From Paraburkholderia madseniana (GTDB lineage Bacteria > Pseudomonadota > Gammaproteobacteria > Burkholderiales > Burkholderiaceae), in the NCBI RefSeq assembly GCF_009690905.1, contig NZ_VOSW01000016.1, forward strand, positions 53,960 to 117,959: a stretch of 64,000 nucleotides of DNA. The letters are read 5' to 3'. A model generated the notes under the pieces. The model did no database searches. It was given only the letters and a program-made list of their open reading frames with translations, and was not told the DNA's origin. Below, one piece after another: positions 56,845 to 64,000 of the stretch; the first letter of the stretch is position 1, and the number at the start of each line of letters is the position of its first letter. The position numbers were made by a program, and so were the translations under genes.

Positions 56845-57413
56845 GATTTCTTCCTTTTGGTTCCGTCGCCGCCGGACTCAGTGTCCGCAGCCTCATCCGA
56901 TTCCGTATTTTGCGCCGCTGCTTCAGTTACTGCAGTGACGCCGTCATCCGGGGCCGTCGCGCCGTCAGCGTCGCCGCCGACCTGCGCGCCGAAGCGCTTG
57001 AAAAATTCGCCCGCGAGTTTACGCGCAGCGCCGTCGACCAGCCGCGAACCGATCTGGGCGAGCTTGCCGCCGACCTGTGCAGTCGCCGTGTATGTGAGCT
57101 TCGTCGCGGCGTCGCCCTCGGGTTCGAGCGTGACGCGCGTATTGCCCTTGCCGAAGCCCGCCGCACCACCCTGACCTTCGAAAACGATGGTGTAGCTGTT
57201 CGGCGCCTCGATGTCGGTCAGCAGCATACGCCCTTTGAAGCGCGCCTTCACCGGACCGACCGAAGCGCTCAACACCACCGCATACGCGTTTTCGCCATCC
57301 GGGTCGATGCTTTCGCAGCCGGGAATGCACGCGCGCAGGATTTCGGTATCGTTTAGCGCATCCCACGCGCGCTGCTGGGAAACGGGCAGCATATGGGTCT
57401 CATTTAATTCCAT
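56817..57413 (-). CDS. coxG: CoxG-family SRPBCC protein
   Basis: 198 aa from the ATG at 57413. The CoxG/SRPBCC fold (MELNETHMLPVSQQRAWDALNDTEILRACIPG, FKGRMLLTDIE, GGKLAQIGSRLVDGAARKLAGEFF) is followed by an acidic/Ala tail ending KRKKSWRAWISKF. In Afipia (Oligotropha) CoxG is linked to membrane attachment of CO dehydrogenase. Overlaps coxE by 10 bp and the XdhC-type gene by 28 bp, so translation is coupled. Confidence 0.9.
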   Translation of the reverse strand: MELNETHMLPVSQQRAWDALNDTEILRACIPGCESIDPDGENAYAVVLSASVGPVKARFKGRMLLTDIEAPNSYTIVFEGQGGAAGFGKGNTRVTLEPEGDAATKLTYTATAQVGGKLAQIGSRLVDGAARKLAGEFFKRFGAQVGGDADGATAPDDGVTAVTEAAAQNTESDEAADTESGGDGTKRKKSWRAWISKF

Positions 57414-58675
57414 GGCGTTGCTCCTGCAGTTGTCGTGGCGCAGACGCTCAAACGAGGCGCGCGCGTGAGTTGCGCGAGGTCGCGGCCGAACGCCGTCAGA
57501 CTGTCCAGATTGTGAACCGGGCGATGTGCGTCGACGTACGGCAGGATCGCCTGCACGCCGCGCGCTTTCGGTGAAAAACCGCTGAAACGCAGCAGCGGGT
57601 TGAGCCACACGATACGGTGTGCGAAGCGGCGCAGGCGGGCCATTTCGGTGTCGAGCACGTCGATCGCTTCGTGATCCAGGCCGTCGGTGACGAGCAGCAC
57701 CGTGGCTCTGCCGGTCAGCACGCGACGTGCCCAGCGCCGGTTGAATTCGGCAAGCGCCGCGCCGATCCGCGTGCCACCCGACCAGTCGACCACCTGATCG
57801 GTGAGCGTCGCGATCGCCACGTCGGGATCGCGCTCGCGCAGCGCGCGCGTCGCGTTGGTCAGGCGGGTGCCGAAAAGAAACACCTGCAGGCGCTCACGCG
57901 ATTGCAGAAGCGCGTGGCAGAAGTACAGGACGGCGCGCGAATAGCTGCTCATCGAGCCGGAGATATCCAGCAGCAACACGAGCGGCGGTTTGCGTTCCAC
58001 TACCGCGCGATACTTCCACACCGTCCAGTCGCCACCGGCGCGTACCGCTTGCCGTGCGCTCGCGCGCAAATCGGCATGCGTGCCGTGCGACGCGGCCTTC
58101 AGGCGGCGCGTCGGCTCGGTGGCAAGCGGCAGACGCTGGCCGCGGATCAGATGCCGCAAAGTCCGCCATTCGTCAGCGGAAAGCGTTTCGAAATCGCGAT
58201 GACGTAGCCGCTCTTCAGCACTGAACGTGACGTGCGCGCGTAGTTCGTGTTGTTCGGTTTCCTGTGGCGCCTTGCTGTGCGGCGAGGGTGGCGTGCGCAC
58301 GGCAAGCGCGTCGGCGAGACGGTTGTTGCGTTTGGGTGGCGGCAACCCATCGCGGACTTTCGGCAGCAGCAGCGCGCGCAGCTTGCCTTCCCAATCCGGG
58401 TCGCGCCAGAACAGATCGAAGGCGGCGTTGAAGAGGTCGCGTTCGTCTGGCGCGGAGACGAGGAGCGTGGCGAGCGCGGCGCGCACATCGTCGCGCCGGC
58501 CGAGGTCGATCCAGTGCAACGCGGCGAGTGCGTCGACCGCTTGCGCCGGCGACATCGGCAAGCCCGCGCCGCGCAGCACACGCACAAAGTGGACGACGTT
58601 GTGGGCGAGCGTGGGCGTATCGATCGGTGCGGCCGACGCGCTCGAAGTATCGGCGGAGGCGGTCATCACCGTCAT
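57404..58675 (-). CDS. coxE: CoxE-like von Willebrand A domain protein
   Basis: 423 aa from the ATG at 58675, which overlaps the coxD stop. The C-terminal half is a VWA domain with MIDAS motif LLLDISGSMSSYS and later LLVTDGLDHE. The N-terminal half (LAHNVVHFVRVLRGAGLPMSPAQAVDALAAL) is the CoxE region. MoxR-type AAA proteins and VWA proteins act as pairs in metalloenzyme maturation; in CO dehydrogenase CoxD/CoxE help form the Cu-S-Mo site, which a form II enzyme may not have. Confidence 0.9.
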   Translation of the reverse strand: MTVMTASADTSSASAAPIDTPTLAHNVVHFVRVLRGAGLPMSPAQAVDALAALHWIDLGRRDDVRAALATLLVSAPDERDLFNAAFDLFWRDPDWEGKLRALLLPKVRDGLPPPKRNNRLADALAVRTPPSPHSKAPQETEQHELRAHVTFSAEERLRHRDFETLSADEWRTLRHLIRGQRLPLATEPTRRLKAASHGTHADLRASARQAVRAGGDWTVWKYRAVVERKPPLVLLLDISGSMSSYSRAVLYFCHALLQSRERLQVFLFGTRLTNATRALRERDPDVAIATLTDQVVDWSGGTRIGAALAEFNRRWARRVLTGRATVLLVTDGLDHEAIDVLDTEMARLRRFAHRIVWLNPLLRFSGFSPKARGVQAILPYVDAHRPVHNLDSLTAFGRDLAQLTRAPRLSVCATTTAGATPWN

Positions 58676-59559
58676 CCCGGAGTCGCGAGGCATTGCGCGA
58701 TCTGCGCGGCGTCGATGCGCGCCAGATCGTCCTGATACTTGAGCAGCACACCCAGGGTGTTCTGCACCGATTCCGGATCGAGTTCCGTTACCGACAACGC
58801 TTCCAAAGCGCGGCACCAGTCGATCGTTTCAGCGATACCAGGCGCCTTGAACAGATCCATGCCGCGCAGTCGATGCACGAAATCGACCGCACGCCGTTGC
58901 AATTCAACCGACGTCTGCGGCGCGCGCGCGGCGACGATCTCCAGTTCACGATCGCGCTCGGGATAGCCGATCCATTGATACAGGCAACGGCGTTTCAACG
59001 CGTCGTGCACTTCGCGCGTGCGGTTCGACGTCATCACGACGAGCGGCGGCTGCTCTGCGCGCACCGTGCCATATTCGGGAATCGATACCTGGAAGTCGGA
59101 CAGCAGTTCCAGCAGAAACGCTTCGAACGGTTCGTCGGCGCGGTCGATCTCGTCGATAAGCAGCACGCGCCGCGCGCCCGGATGATTTTCGTCGGGCATC
59201 AGCGCCTGCAGCAGCGGACGCTTCAACAGGAATTCGCTGCGATACAGCGTGTCGTTGCCAGGCCGCTCGCCGGCAGCTTCGGCCAGACGCAGCGCCATGA
59301 TCTGGCGCGGGTAGTCCCATTCGTAGAGCGCGCTGGCGGTGTCGAGTCCTTCGTAGCATTGCAGCCGCAGCATCGAGGTGCCGAGCATCCCAGCCGCGGC
59401 TTTGGCGAGTTCGGTCTTGCCGACGCCCGGCTCGCCTTCGACGAACAACGGCCGCTCCATGCGCAGGGCGAGATACAACGCGGTCGCGAGTTCGCGGCTG
59501 GCGAAGTAGTTTTGGGCGGCGAGTTGCGCAAGAGTGTCGTCGATTGAAGCAGGCTGCAT
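58672..59559 (-). CDS. coxD: CoxD-like MoxR-family AAA+ ATPase
   Basis: 295 aa. Walker A GEPGVGKT is at residues 42-49, Walker B in RRVLLIDEIDRADEPFEAFLLELL, sensor region VVMTSNRTREVHDALKRRCLYQWIGYP. A MoxR AAA+ chaperone of the CoxD kind. It lies 170 bp after coxM, the largest gap in the operon, where no terminator is evident, and overlaps coxE by 4 bp. Confidence 0.92.
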   Translation of the reverse strand: MQPASIDDTLAQLAAQNYFASRELATALYLALRMERPLFVEGEPGVGKTELAKAAAGMLGTSMLRLQCYEGLDTASALYEWDYPRQIMALRLAEAAGERPGNDTLYRSEFLLKRPLLQALMPDENHPGARRVLLIDEIDRADEPFEAFLLELLSDFQVSIPEYGTVRAEQPPLVVMTSNRTREVHDALKRRCLYQWIGYPERDRELEIVAARAPQTSVELQRRAVDFVHRLRGMDLFKAPGIAETIDWCRALEALSVTELDPESVQNTLGVLLKYQDDLARIDAAQIAQCLATPG

Positions 59560-59729
59560 GGTGCTCCTGACTCTGCATGGTGAAGAGCAAAACGGCGCGC
59601 TCGCCCGTGTTACTCATACCGTCGGCGGAACCGAGCGGATGAGCGCGAGCGTCGCGCCACACCGCGTGCGTGATCGAACACGGCTGACGCGCTCCGCCGA
59701 GGCACGTCAGCCGCAAACTGCAAGGATCG

Positions 59730-60527
59730 CTAACCGTTTGCCTTCGTCACCGCTCGCGCGGCCAGCACCGGAATCAGATGCGCGCGATACTCCGCGCTCG
59801 CGTGCATGTCGGTGTTCAGGTCGGCGTCGGATACGGTTACCGCGCGTGCGGCCTCGGGCGTGAAATTTGCCGATAACGCGCTTTCCAGGTCCGGCACGCG
59901 AAATACCGAAGACGCCGCTCCTGTCACCGCAACGCGTACACCGTTTGCGAACTTCGCGACGAACACGCCGACCAGTGCAAAGTGCGACGCCGGATTCTCG
60001 AATTTCACGTAGGCCGCGCGTTCGGGCACTGGAAACTCGACGGCCACGATCAACTCGTCGGGTGCTAACGCGGTCTCATACATGCCGACGAAGAAATCGC
60101 TCGACGAAATCCGTCGCCGATCGGTGACGATGGTCGCGTCCAAGGCCATCGCGGCAGCCGGATAGCAGGCGGCCGGATCGTTGTTCGCGAGCGAACCGCC
60201 GATGGTGCCGAGCGCGCGCACCTGGCGATCGCCAATGTGCCCGGCGAGGTCCGCGAGCGCCGGCAGCACGCGCCGAAGCTCGCCGTGATCGGCGACGTCC
60301 GCATGGCATACGGCGGCACCAATCGTCACCTTGCCGGCATCGACGGTGATCGATTTGAGCGCGGGAATTCGCGTCACGTCGATCAGTTGCGACGGCTGCG
60401 CGAGCCGCAGACGCATGGTGGGCAACAGGCTTTGTCCGCCGGCGATGAACTTTGCGTCACTGTCGGCGGCGATGGCTGCGGCGGCCGCTTTGGGATCCGT
60501 CGCGCGTTGATACTCGAATGAATACAT
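59730..60527 (-). CDS. coxM: CoxM-like FAD-binding medium subunit
   Basis: 265 aa from the ATG at 60527. The FAD-binding motifs AGGQSLLPTMRLRL and TIGGSLANNDPAACYPA are those of the medium subunit of molybdenum hydroxylases of the CO dehydrogenase type. It carries electrons from the 2Fe-2S subunit to the external acceptor. Starts 22 bp after the coxL stop. Slightly short relative to CoxM of Afipia (about 288 aa). Confidence 0.93.
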   Translation of the reverse strand: MYSFEYQRATDPKAAAAAIAADSDAKFIAGGQSLLPTMRLRLAQPSQLIDVTRIPALKSITVDAGKVTIGAAVCHADVADHGELRRVLPALADLAGHIGDRQVRALGTIGGSLANNDPAACYPAAAMALDATIVTDRRRISSSDFFVGMYETALAPDELIVAVEFPVPERAAYVKFENPASHFALVGVFVAKFANGVRVAVTGAASSVFRVPDLESALSANFTPEAARAVTVSDADLNTDMHASAEYRAHLIPVLAARAVTKANG

Positions 60528-60549
60528 GTCGAATGCTCCGCTCAGGATC

Positions 60550-62928
60550 TTAGTGGGGTTTGGCTGCATGAATCGCGGACCATACGCGATGCGGCGTCGC
60601 CGGCATTTGCAGGTCGGTCACGCCGAGCGGCGCGAGTGCGTCGAGGATTGCGTTGATGACCGCCGGTGGCGAACCGATCGCACCCGCCTCGCCGCAGCCT
60701 TTCACGCCGAGCGGATTGTGCGTGCACGGCGTGCCCTTCGCGGTTTCGACGGTGAAGTTCGGCAGATCGGACGCATGCGGCATCGCGTAGTCCATATAGG
60801 AGCCGGACAACAGTTGGCCACTCTCCTTGTCGTACACGCAGCGCTCCAGCATCGCCTGCCCGATACCCTGAGCGAGCCCGCCATGCACCTGGCCTTCGAC
60901 AATCATCGGATTGATCACGTTGCCGAAATCGTCGACCGCGGTGAACTGCTGGATGCGGCAGACGCCCGTCTCCGGATCGACCTCGATCTCGCAGATGTAG
61001 GAGCCGGCAGGATATGTGAAGTTGCTCGGATCGTAGAACGCGCTTTCCTCAAGACCCGGTTCGAGCACGTTGAGCGGATAGTTGTGCGGCACGTAGGCGG
61101 CGAGCGATATCTCGGCGAATGCTTTGGTGCGGTCGGTGCCTGCGACGCGAAACACGCCGTCCTTGAACTCGATGTCTTCTGCCGCGGCTTCCAGCAGATG
61201 CGCGGCGATTTTCTTCGCCTTGGCTTCGATCTTGTCGAGCGCTTTCATGATCGCCGAGCCGCCGACCGCGATCGAGCGCGAACCGTACGTGCCCATGCCG
61301 AACGGAATGCGGCCCGTGTCGCCGTGCACGATCTCCACGCTTTCCAGCGCAATACCGAGCCGGTCCGCGACTACTTGCGCAAAGGTTGTCTCATGCCCCT
61401 GGCCGTGGCTGTGGGAGCCGGTGAACACGGTGACCGAACCTGTCGGATGCACGCGAATCTGGCCGACTTCGAAGAGCCCGGCGCGTGCGCCCAATGCCCC
61501 GGCGATATTCGACGGCGCCAGACCGCAGGCTTCGATGTAGCACGAGTAGCCGAGGCCGCGCAGCTTGCCGTTCTTTTCGGATTCCTGTTTGCGCGCGGCG
61601 AAGCCTTTCACGTCCGCGAGTTCGAGTGCACGGTTTAGCGTGGTGTCGTAGTCGCCGGTATCGTAGGTGAGGCCGACCGGCGTCGCGTACGGAAACTCGC
61701 GGATGAAGTTGCGACGGCGGATTTCGGCCGGATCGAGCTTCATCTCACGTGCGGCGGTTTCGACCAGACGCTCGACCACGTACGTCGCTTCCGGACGGCC
61801 GGCGCCGCGGTAGGCGTCGACCGGGACGGTGTTGGTGAAGACCGCTTTCACTTCGGCGTAGATGGCGGGCGTCGCATACTGGCCGGCGAGCAGTGTCGCG
61901 TACAGGATGGTCGGCACACTCGACGCGAAGGTCGACAGATACGCGCCCATGTTGGCGATCGTGTGGATGCGCATTGCGAGGAACTTGCCGTCGGCGTCCA
62001 TCGCCAGTTCGGCTTTGGTCACGTGATCGCGGCCGTGCGCGTCGGATACGAAGGCTTCCGAGCGCTCGGCCGTCCATTTGATCGGACGGCGAATTTTCTT
62101 CGATGCCCACGTCAGCGCGACATCTTCGGCGTACAGGAAAATCTTCGACCCGAAGCCGCCGCCGACATCCGGCGCGATGACGCGCAGTTTCGATTCCGGC
62201 AGCGACAGCACGAATGCGGCCATCAACAGGCGTTCCACGTGCGGATTCTGATTCGCGACGTAGAGCGTGTAGCTGTCGTCCTGCACCGAGTAGCTTGCGT
62301 TGACCGCGCGCGGTTCGATCGCATTCGGGATCAGGCGGTTGTTGACGATGTCGAGCGTGGTGACGTGCGCGGCTTTCGCGAAGGCGGCGTCGGTCGCGGC
62401 TTTGTCGCCGTGGCCCCAGTTGTAGCAGACGTTGTCCGGCACTTCGTCATGAACCGCGGCCTGGCCCGGATCGGACGCGTGCGCGGTATCGACTACGGCC
62501 GGCAGCACGTCGTAATCGACCTCGATCAGTTCGGCGGCGTCTTTCGCGGCCTTGATCGAATCGGCGATGACGAGCGCGACCTGATCGCCGACGTGGCGTG
62601 CTTTCGTGTGCGCGATGATCGGATGTGGCGGCTCGTTCATCGGCTTGCCGTCGGTGCTGTGAATCAGCCAGCCGCACGGTAGTCCGCCGACGTTGTCCGC
62701 GGCCATGTCCGCGCCGGTGAAGATCGCGACGACGCCGGGCGACTGTTTGGCGGCGGTGGTGTCGATGCTGTTGATTTTTGCGTGTGCGTGCGGCGAGCGC
62801 AGGAATACCGCATAGGTTTGCTGCGGCAGGACGATGTCGTCGGTGTACTGACCGTTGCCGGTGAGGAAACGATAGTCTTCCTTACGTTCGACGGAAGTAC
62901 CGATGAGGTGGGTGTCGGGTGCGTTCAT
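60550..62928 (-). CDS. coxL: CoxL-like large Mo subunit, form II (AYRGAGR)
   Basis: 792 aa from the ATG at 62928. The molybdopterin-binding large subunit of an aerobic CO-dehydrogenase-family enzyme. The active-site loop reads AYRGAGR (residues 372-378), the form II signature; true CO oxidisers of form I have AYXCSFR. Other motifs are [29 protein letters not shown] and [15 protein letters not shown] with the catalytic Glu. CO oxidation by form II proteins is disputed, and other hydroxylation substrates are likely. It sits between coxS and coxM. Confidence 0.95.
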   Translation of the reverse strand: MNAPDTHLIGTSVERKEDYRFLTGNGQYTDDIVLPQQTYAVFLRSPHAHAKINSIDTTAAKQSPGVVAIFTGADMAADNVGGLPCGWLIHSTDGKPMNEPPHPIIAHTKARHVGDQVALVIADSIKAAKDAAELIEVDYDVLPAVVDTAHASDPGQAAVHDEVPDNVCYNWGHGDKAATDAAFAKAAHVTTLDIVNNRLIPNAIEPRAVNASYSVQDDSYTLYVANQNPHVERLLMAAFVLSLPESKLRVIAPDVGGGFGSKIFLYAEDVALTWASKKIRRPIKWTAERSEAFVSDAHGRDHVTKAELAMDADGKFLAMRIHTIANMGAYLSTFASSVPTILYATLLAGQYATPAIYAEVKAVFTNTVPVDAYRGAGRPEATYVVERLVETAAREMKLDPAEIRRRNFIREFPYATPVGLTYDTGDYDTTLNRALELADVKGFAARKQESEKNGKLRGLGYSCYIEACGLAPSNIAGALGARAGLFEVGQIRVHPTGSVTVFTGSHSHGQGHETTFAQVVADRLGIALESVEIVHGDTGRIPFGMGTYGSRSIAVGGSAIMKALDKIEAKAKKIAAHLLEAAAEDIEFKDGVFRVAGTDRTKAFAEISLAAYVPHNYPLNVLEPGLEESAFYDPSNFTYPAGSYICEIEVDPETGVCRIQQFTAVDDFGNVINPMIVEGQVHGGLAQGIGQAMLERCVYDKESGQLLSGSYMDYAMPHASDLPNFTVETAKGTPCTHNPLGVKGCGEAGAIGSPPAVINAILDALAPLGVTDLQMPATPHRVWSAIHAAKPH

Positions 62929-62938
62929 CGTCGGCTCC

Positions 62939-63457
62939 TCAGGCGGTGGCTGGCGCAGTGGCCGCGGCATTGGTGTTGACCGTGCCGGCGGACTTCATGC
63001 CTTCGGCGCCTTCGAGCACTGCTTTGACGATGTTGTGATAGCCCGTACAGCGGCAGAGATTGCCGTCGAGCTGGGCGCGCACGTCGTCGCCGGTGAGATT
63101 GGGTTGGCGCTCGACGAGCGAGACCGCGCTCATCACCATGCCGGGCGTACAGAAACCGCACTGCAGGCCGTGGCAGTGTTTGAAGGCGGCTTGCATCGGG
63201 TGCAGGGCGCCGTCTTTGGCGAGTCCTTCGATGGTGGTGATGTTTGCGCCTTCGGCCTGGACCGCGAGGATGTTGCAGGATTTGATTGCGCGGCCGTTCA
63301 GGTGGACCGTGCATGCGCCGCACTGGGCTGTGTCGCAGCCGACGTGCGTTCCTGTGAGGCGAAGTTGATCGCGCAGGAACTGGACAAGCAGGGTGTTGGG
63401 GTCGATTGAGGCGCTGATGGGCGCGCCGTTCACCGTCAGACTGATGCTGATCGCCAT
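62939..63457 (-). CDS. coxS: CoxS-like 2Fe-2S small subunit
   Basis: 172 aa. The ferredoxin-like cluster is [21 protein letters not shown] and the second, helical-domain cluster is CGFCTPG with CRCTGY. The N-terminus [18 protein letters not shown] is typical. The C-terminal 15 residues (Ala/Thr/Asn) are an extension. First gene of the operon; its promoter must lie in 63458-63720. The ribosome site GGAGAC precedes the ATG. Confidence 0.95.
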   Translation of the reverse strand: MAISISLTVNGAPISASIDPNTLLVQFLRDQLRLTGTHVGCDTAQCGACTVHLNGRAIKSCNILAVQAEGANITTIEGLAKDGALHPMQAAFKHCHGLQCGFCTPGMVMSAVSLVERQPNLTGDDVRAQLDGNLCRCTGYHNIVKAVLEGAEGMKSAGTVNTNAAATAPATA

Positions 63458-63720
63458 GAAGTTGTCTCCTTATGGGGTGAAACCGGACCTTTGTTTTTTC
63501 CTGCCTTCAGCTGCCTGCTCGTGGGGTCCGATTAGGGTGCTGCGGGTTTGCTGTTTTTGCGGTTCTTTTTTATGGGTCTGCCGAAAAGTAAAGCACAAAT
63601 TGCCTGGCGGCGCTATTGGGTTGTGTGCCTGCTCGGCGGGGTATGGTTTGTTTTTTGCCCGGTCGGGCGGGGATTGCCTGGCGGCGCCGGTTTTAGTTTT
63701 TTTGCCTTCGGTGGGGGGGG
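63458..63720. other. G+T-rich region between coxS and repeat copy C
   Basis: About 260 bp with no gene. About 70 percent of bases on the plus strand between 63481 and 63720 are G or T by hand count, against about 50 percent in ordinary coding sequence here. The cox operon promoter should lie here on the minus strand, but I see no clear hexamer pair or operator. Confidence 0.5.
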
Positions 63721-64000
63721 GCCTGCGCGGCGCTTGTTGTCAGTGTTCTTAGGGCGTTGGCCTTTCCTTGAATTGTTAGTGGTCTATTAGCGTTGCCCCT
63801 GTGCGGGGCGGCACCTACTTCTCTTTGCCGGCTGCAAAGAGAAGTAGGCAAGAGAAAGCAGCTCAAACCGCTCCTGCTAAGTGGGCACCGTGGTTTGCAA
63901 CGGATAGTGGTGCATCTGGAATCTGGGTTCGTGCACCTGCATACGCCAGTGACAAGGGCGTCATACTTCCGGCGGCGCTGCGCGCGCCGAAGAGTACTTC
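63721..64000 (+). repeat. Repeat copy C (runs off the window)
   Basis: Almost identical to copy A from GCCTGCGCGGCGCT through both hairpins (hairpin 2 stem 63814-63828 with 63834-63848) to the last base of the window (matching copy A to about 55270). Probably the left arm of another element. Confidence 0.93.

Overview
This window looks like chromosome 1 of a Paraburkholderia/Burkholderia-type betaproteobacterium. The support is the high G+C content, the Burkholderiaceae-style gene blocks (mreBCD-mrdA-rodA, gatCAB, metXW, hslVU-dksA, xerC-DUF484-dapF-lpxL-metK) and the closeness of nearly all proteins to that family. No database search was possible, so the genus is inference. Most of the window is compact core genome, with two accessory-like areas: the carbon-monoxide-dehydrogenase-type cluster at the right end and the repeat elements that border it.

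Layout. 1-5.7 kb: end of htpX, rsmB, a DUF4390 gene and an NtrY/NtrX-like two-component pair, then tRNA-Phe. 6.3-8.2 kb: queC-queE-queD for queuosine/7-deazaguanine synthesis. 8.4-9.9 kb: an HpcH/HpaI aldolase and a Sel1-repeat protein. 10.1-16.6 kb (minus): mreB-mreC-mreD-mrdA-rodA, the rod-shape elongasome. 16.9-20.3 kb: gatC-gatA-gatB. 20.4-22.1 kb: a PPK2 kinase and exonuclease III. 22.1-29.5 kb (minus): M48 protease, AmpG-like permease, metW, metX, slmA, a HAD nucleotidase and argB. 29.7-33.6 kb: a small CWC protein, a frame-disrupted TPR protein and a RegB/RegA-like redox pair. 33.8-43.4 kb (minus): hslU, hslV, dksA, a CobW GTPase, rlmI, xerC, a DUF484 gene, dapF and lpxL. 43.5-54.0 kb: metK with a structured leader, then mixed small operons. 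54.0-55.0 kb: a Fur-box-controlled PepSY-TM protein. 55.0-55.8 kb: an inverted-repeat element. 55.8-63.5 kb (minus): coxS-coxL-coxM-coxD-coxE-coxG-xdhC/coxI. 63.7 kb to the end: another copy of the repeat.

Main points of interest. (i) Three copies of a hairpin-bearing repeat (two as an 823-bp inverted pair, one at the right edge) bracket the cox cluster. The DNA on the same side of every copy is strongly G+T-rich on the strand that reads into the repeat, whichever way the gene there points. (ii) The leaders of metX and metK both look like SAM-II riboswitches with an extra hairpin in the long loop, so S-adenosylmethionine synthesis and methionine entry may share one RNA sensor class. (iii) An 8-bp tandem duplication separates a plausible ATG-started N-terminus from the rest of a TPR protein; removing one unit restores a single frame, suggesting recent mutation or slippage switching. 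(iv) The cox operon encodes a form II (AYRGAGR) large subunit with a full maturation set, so its real substrate is open.
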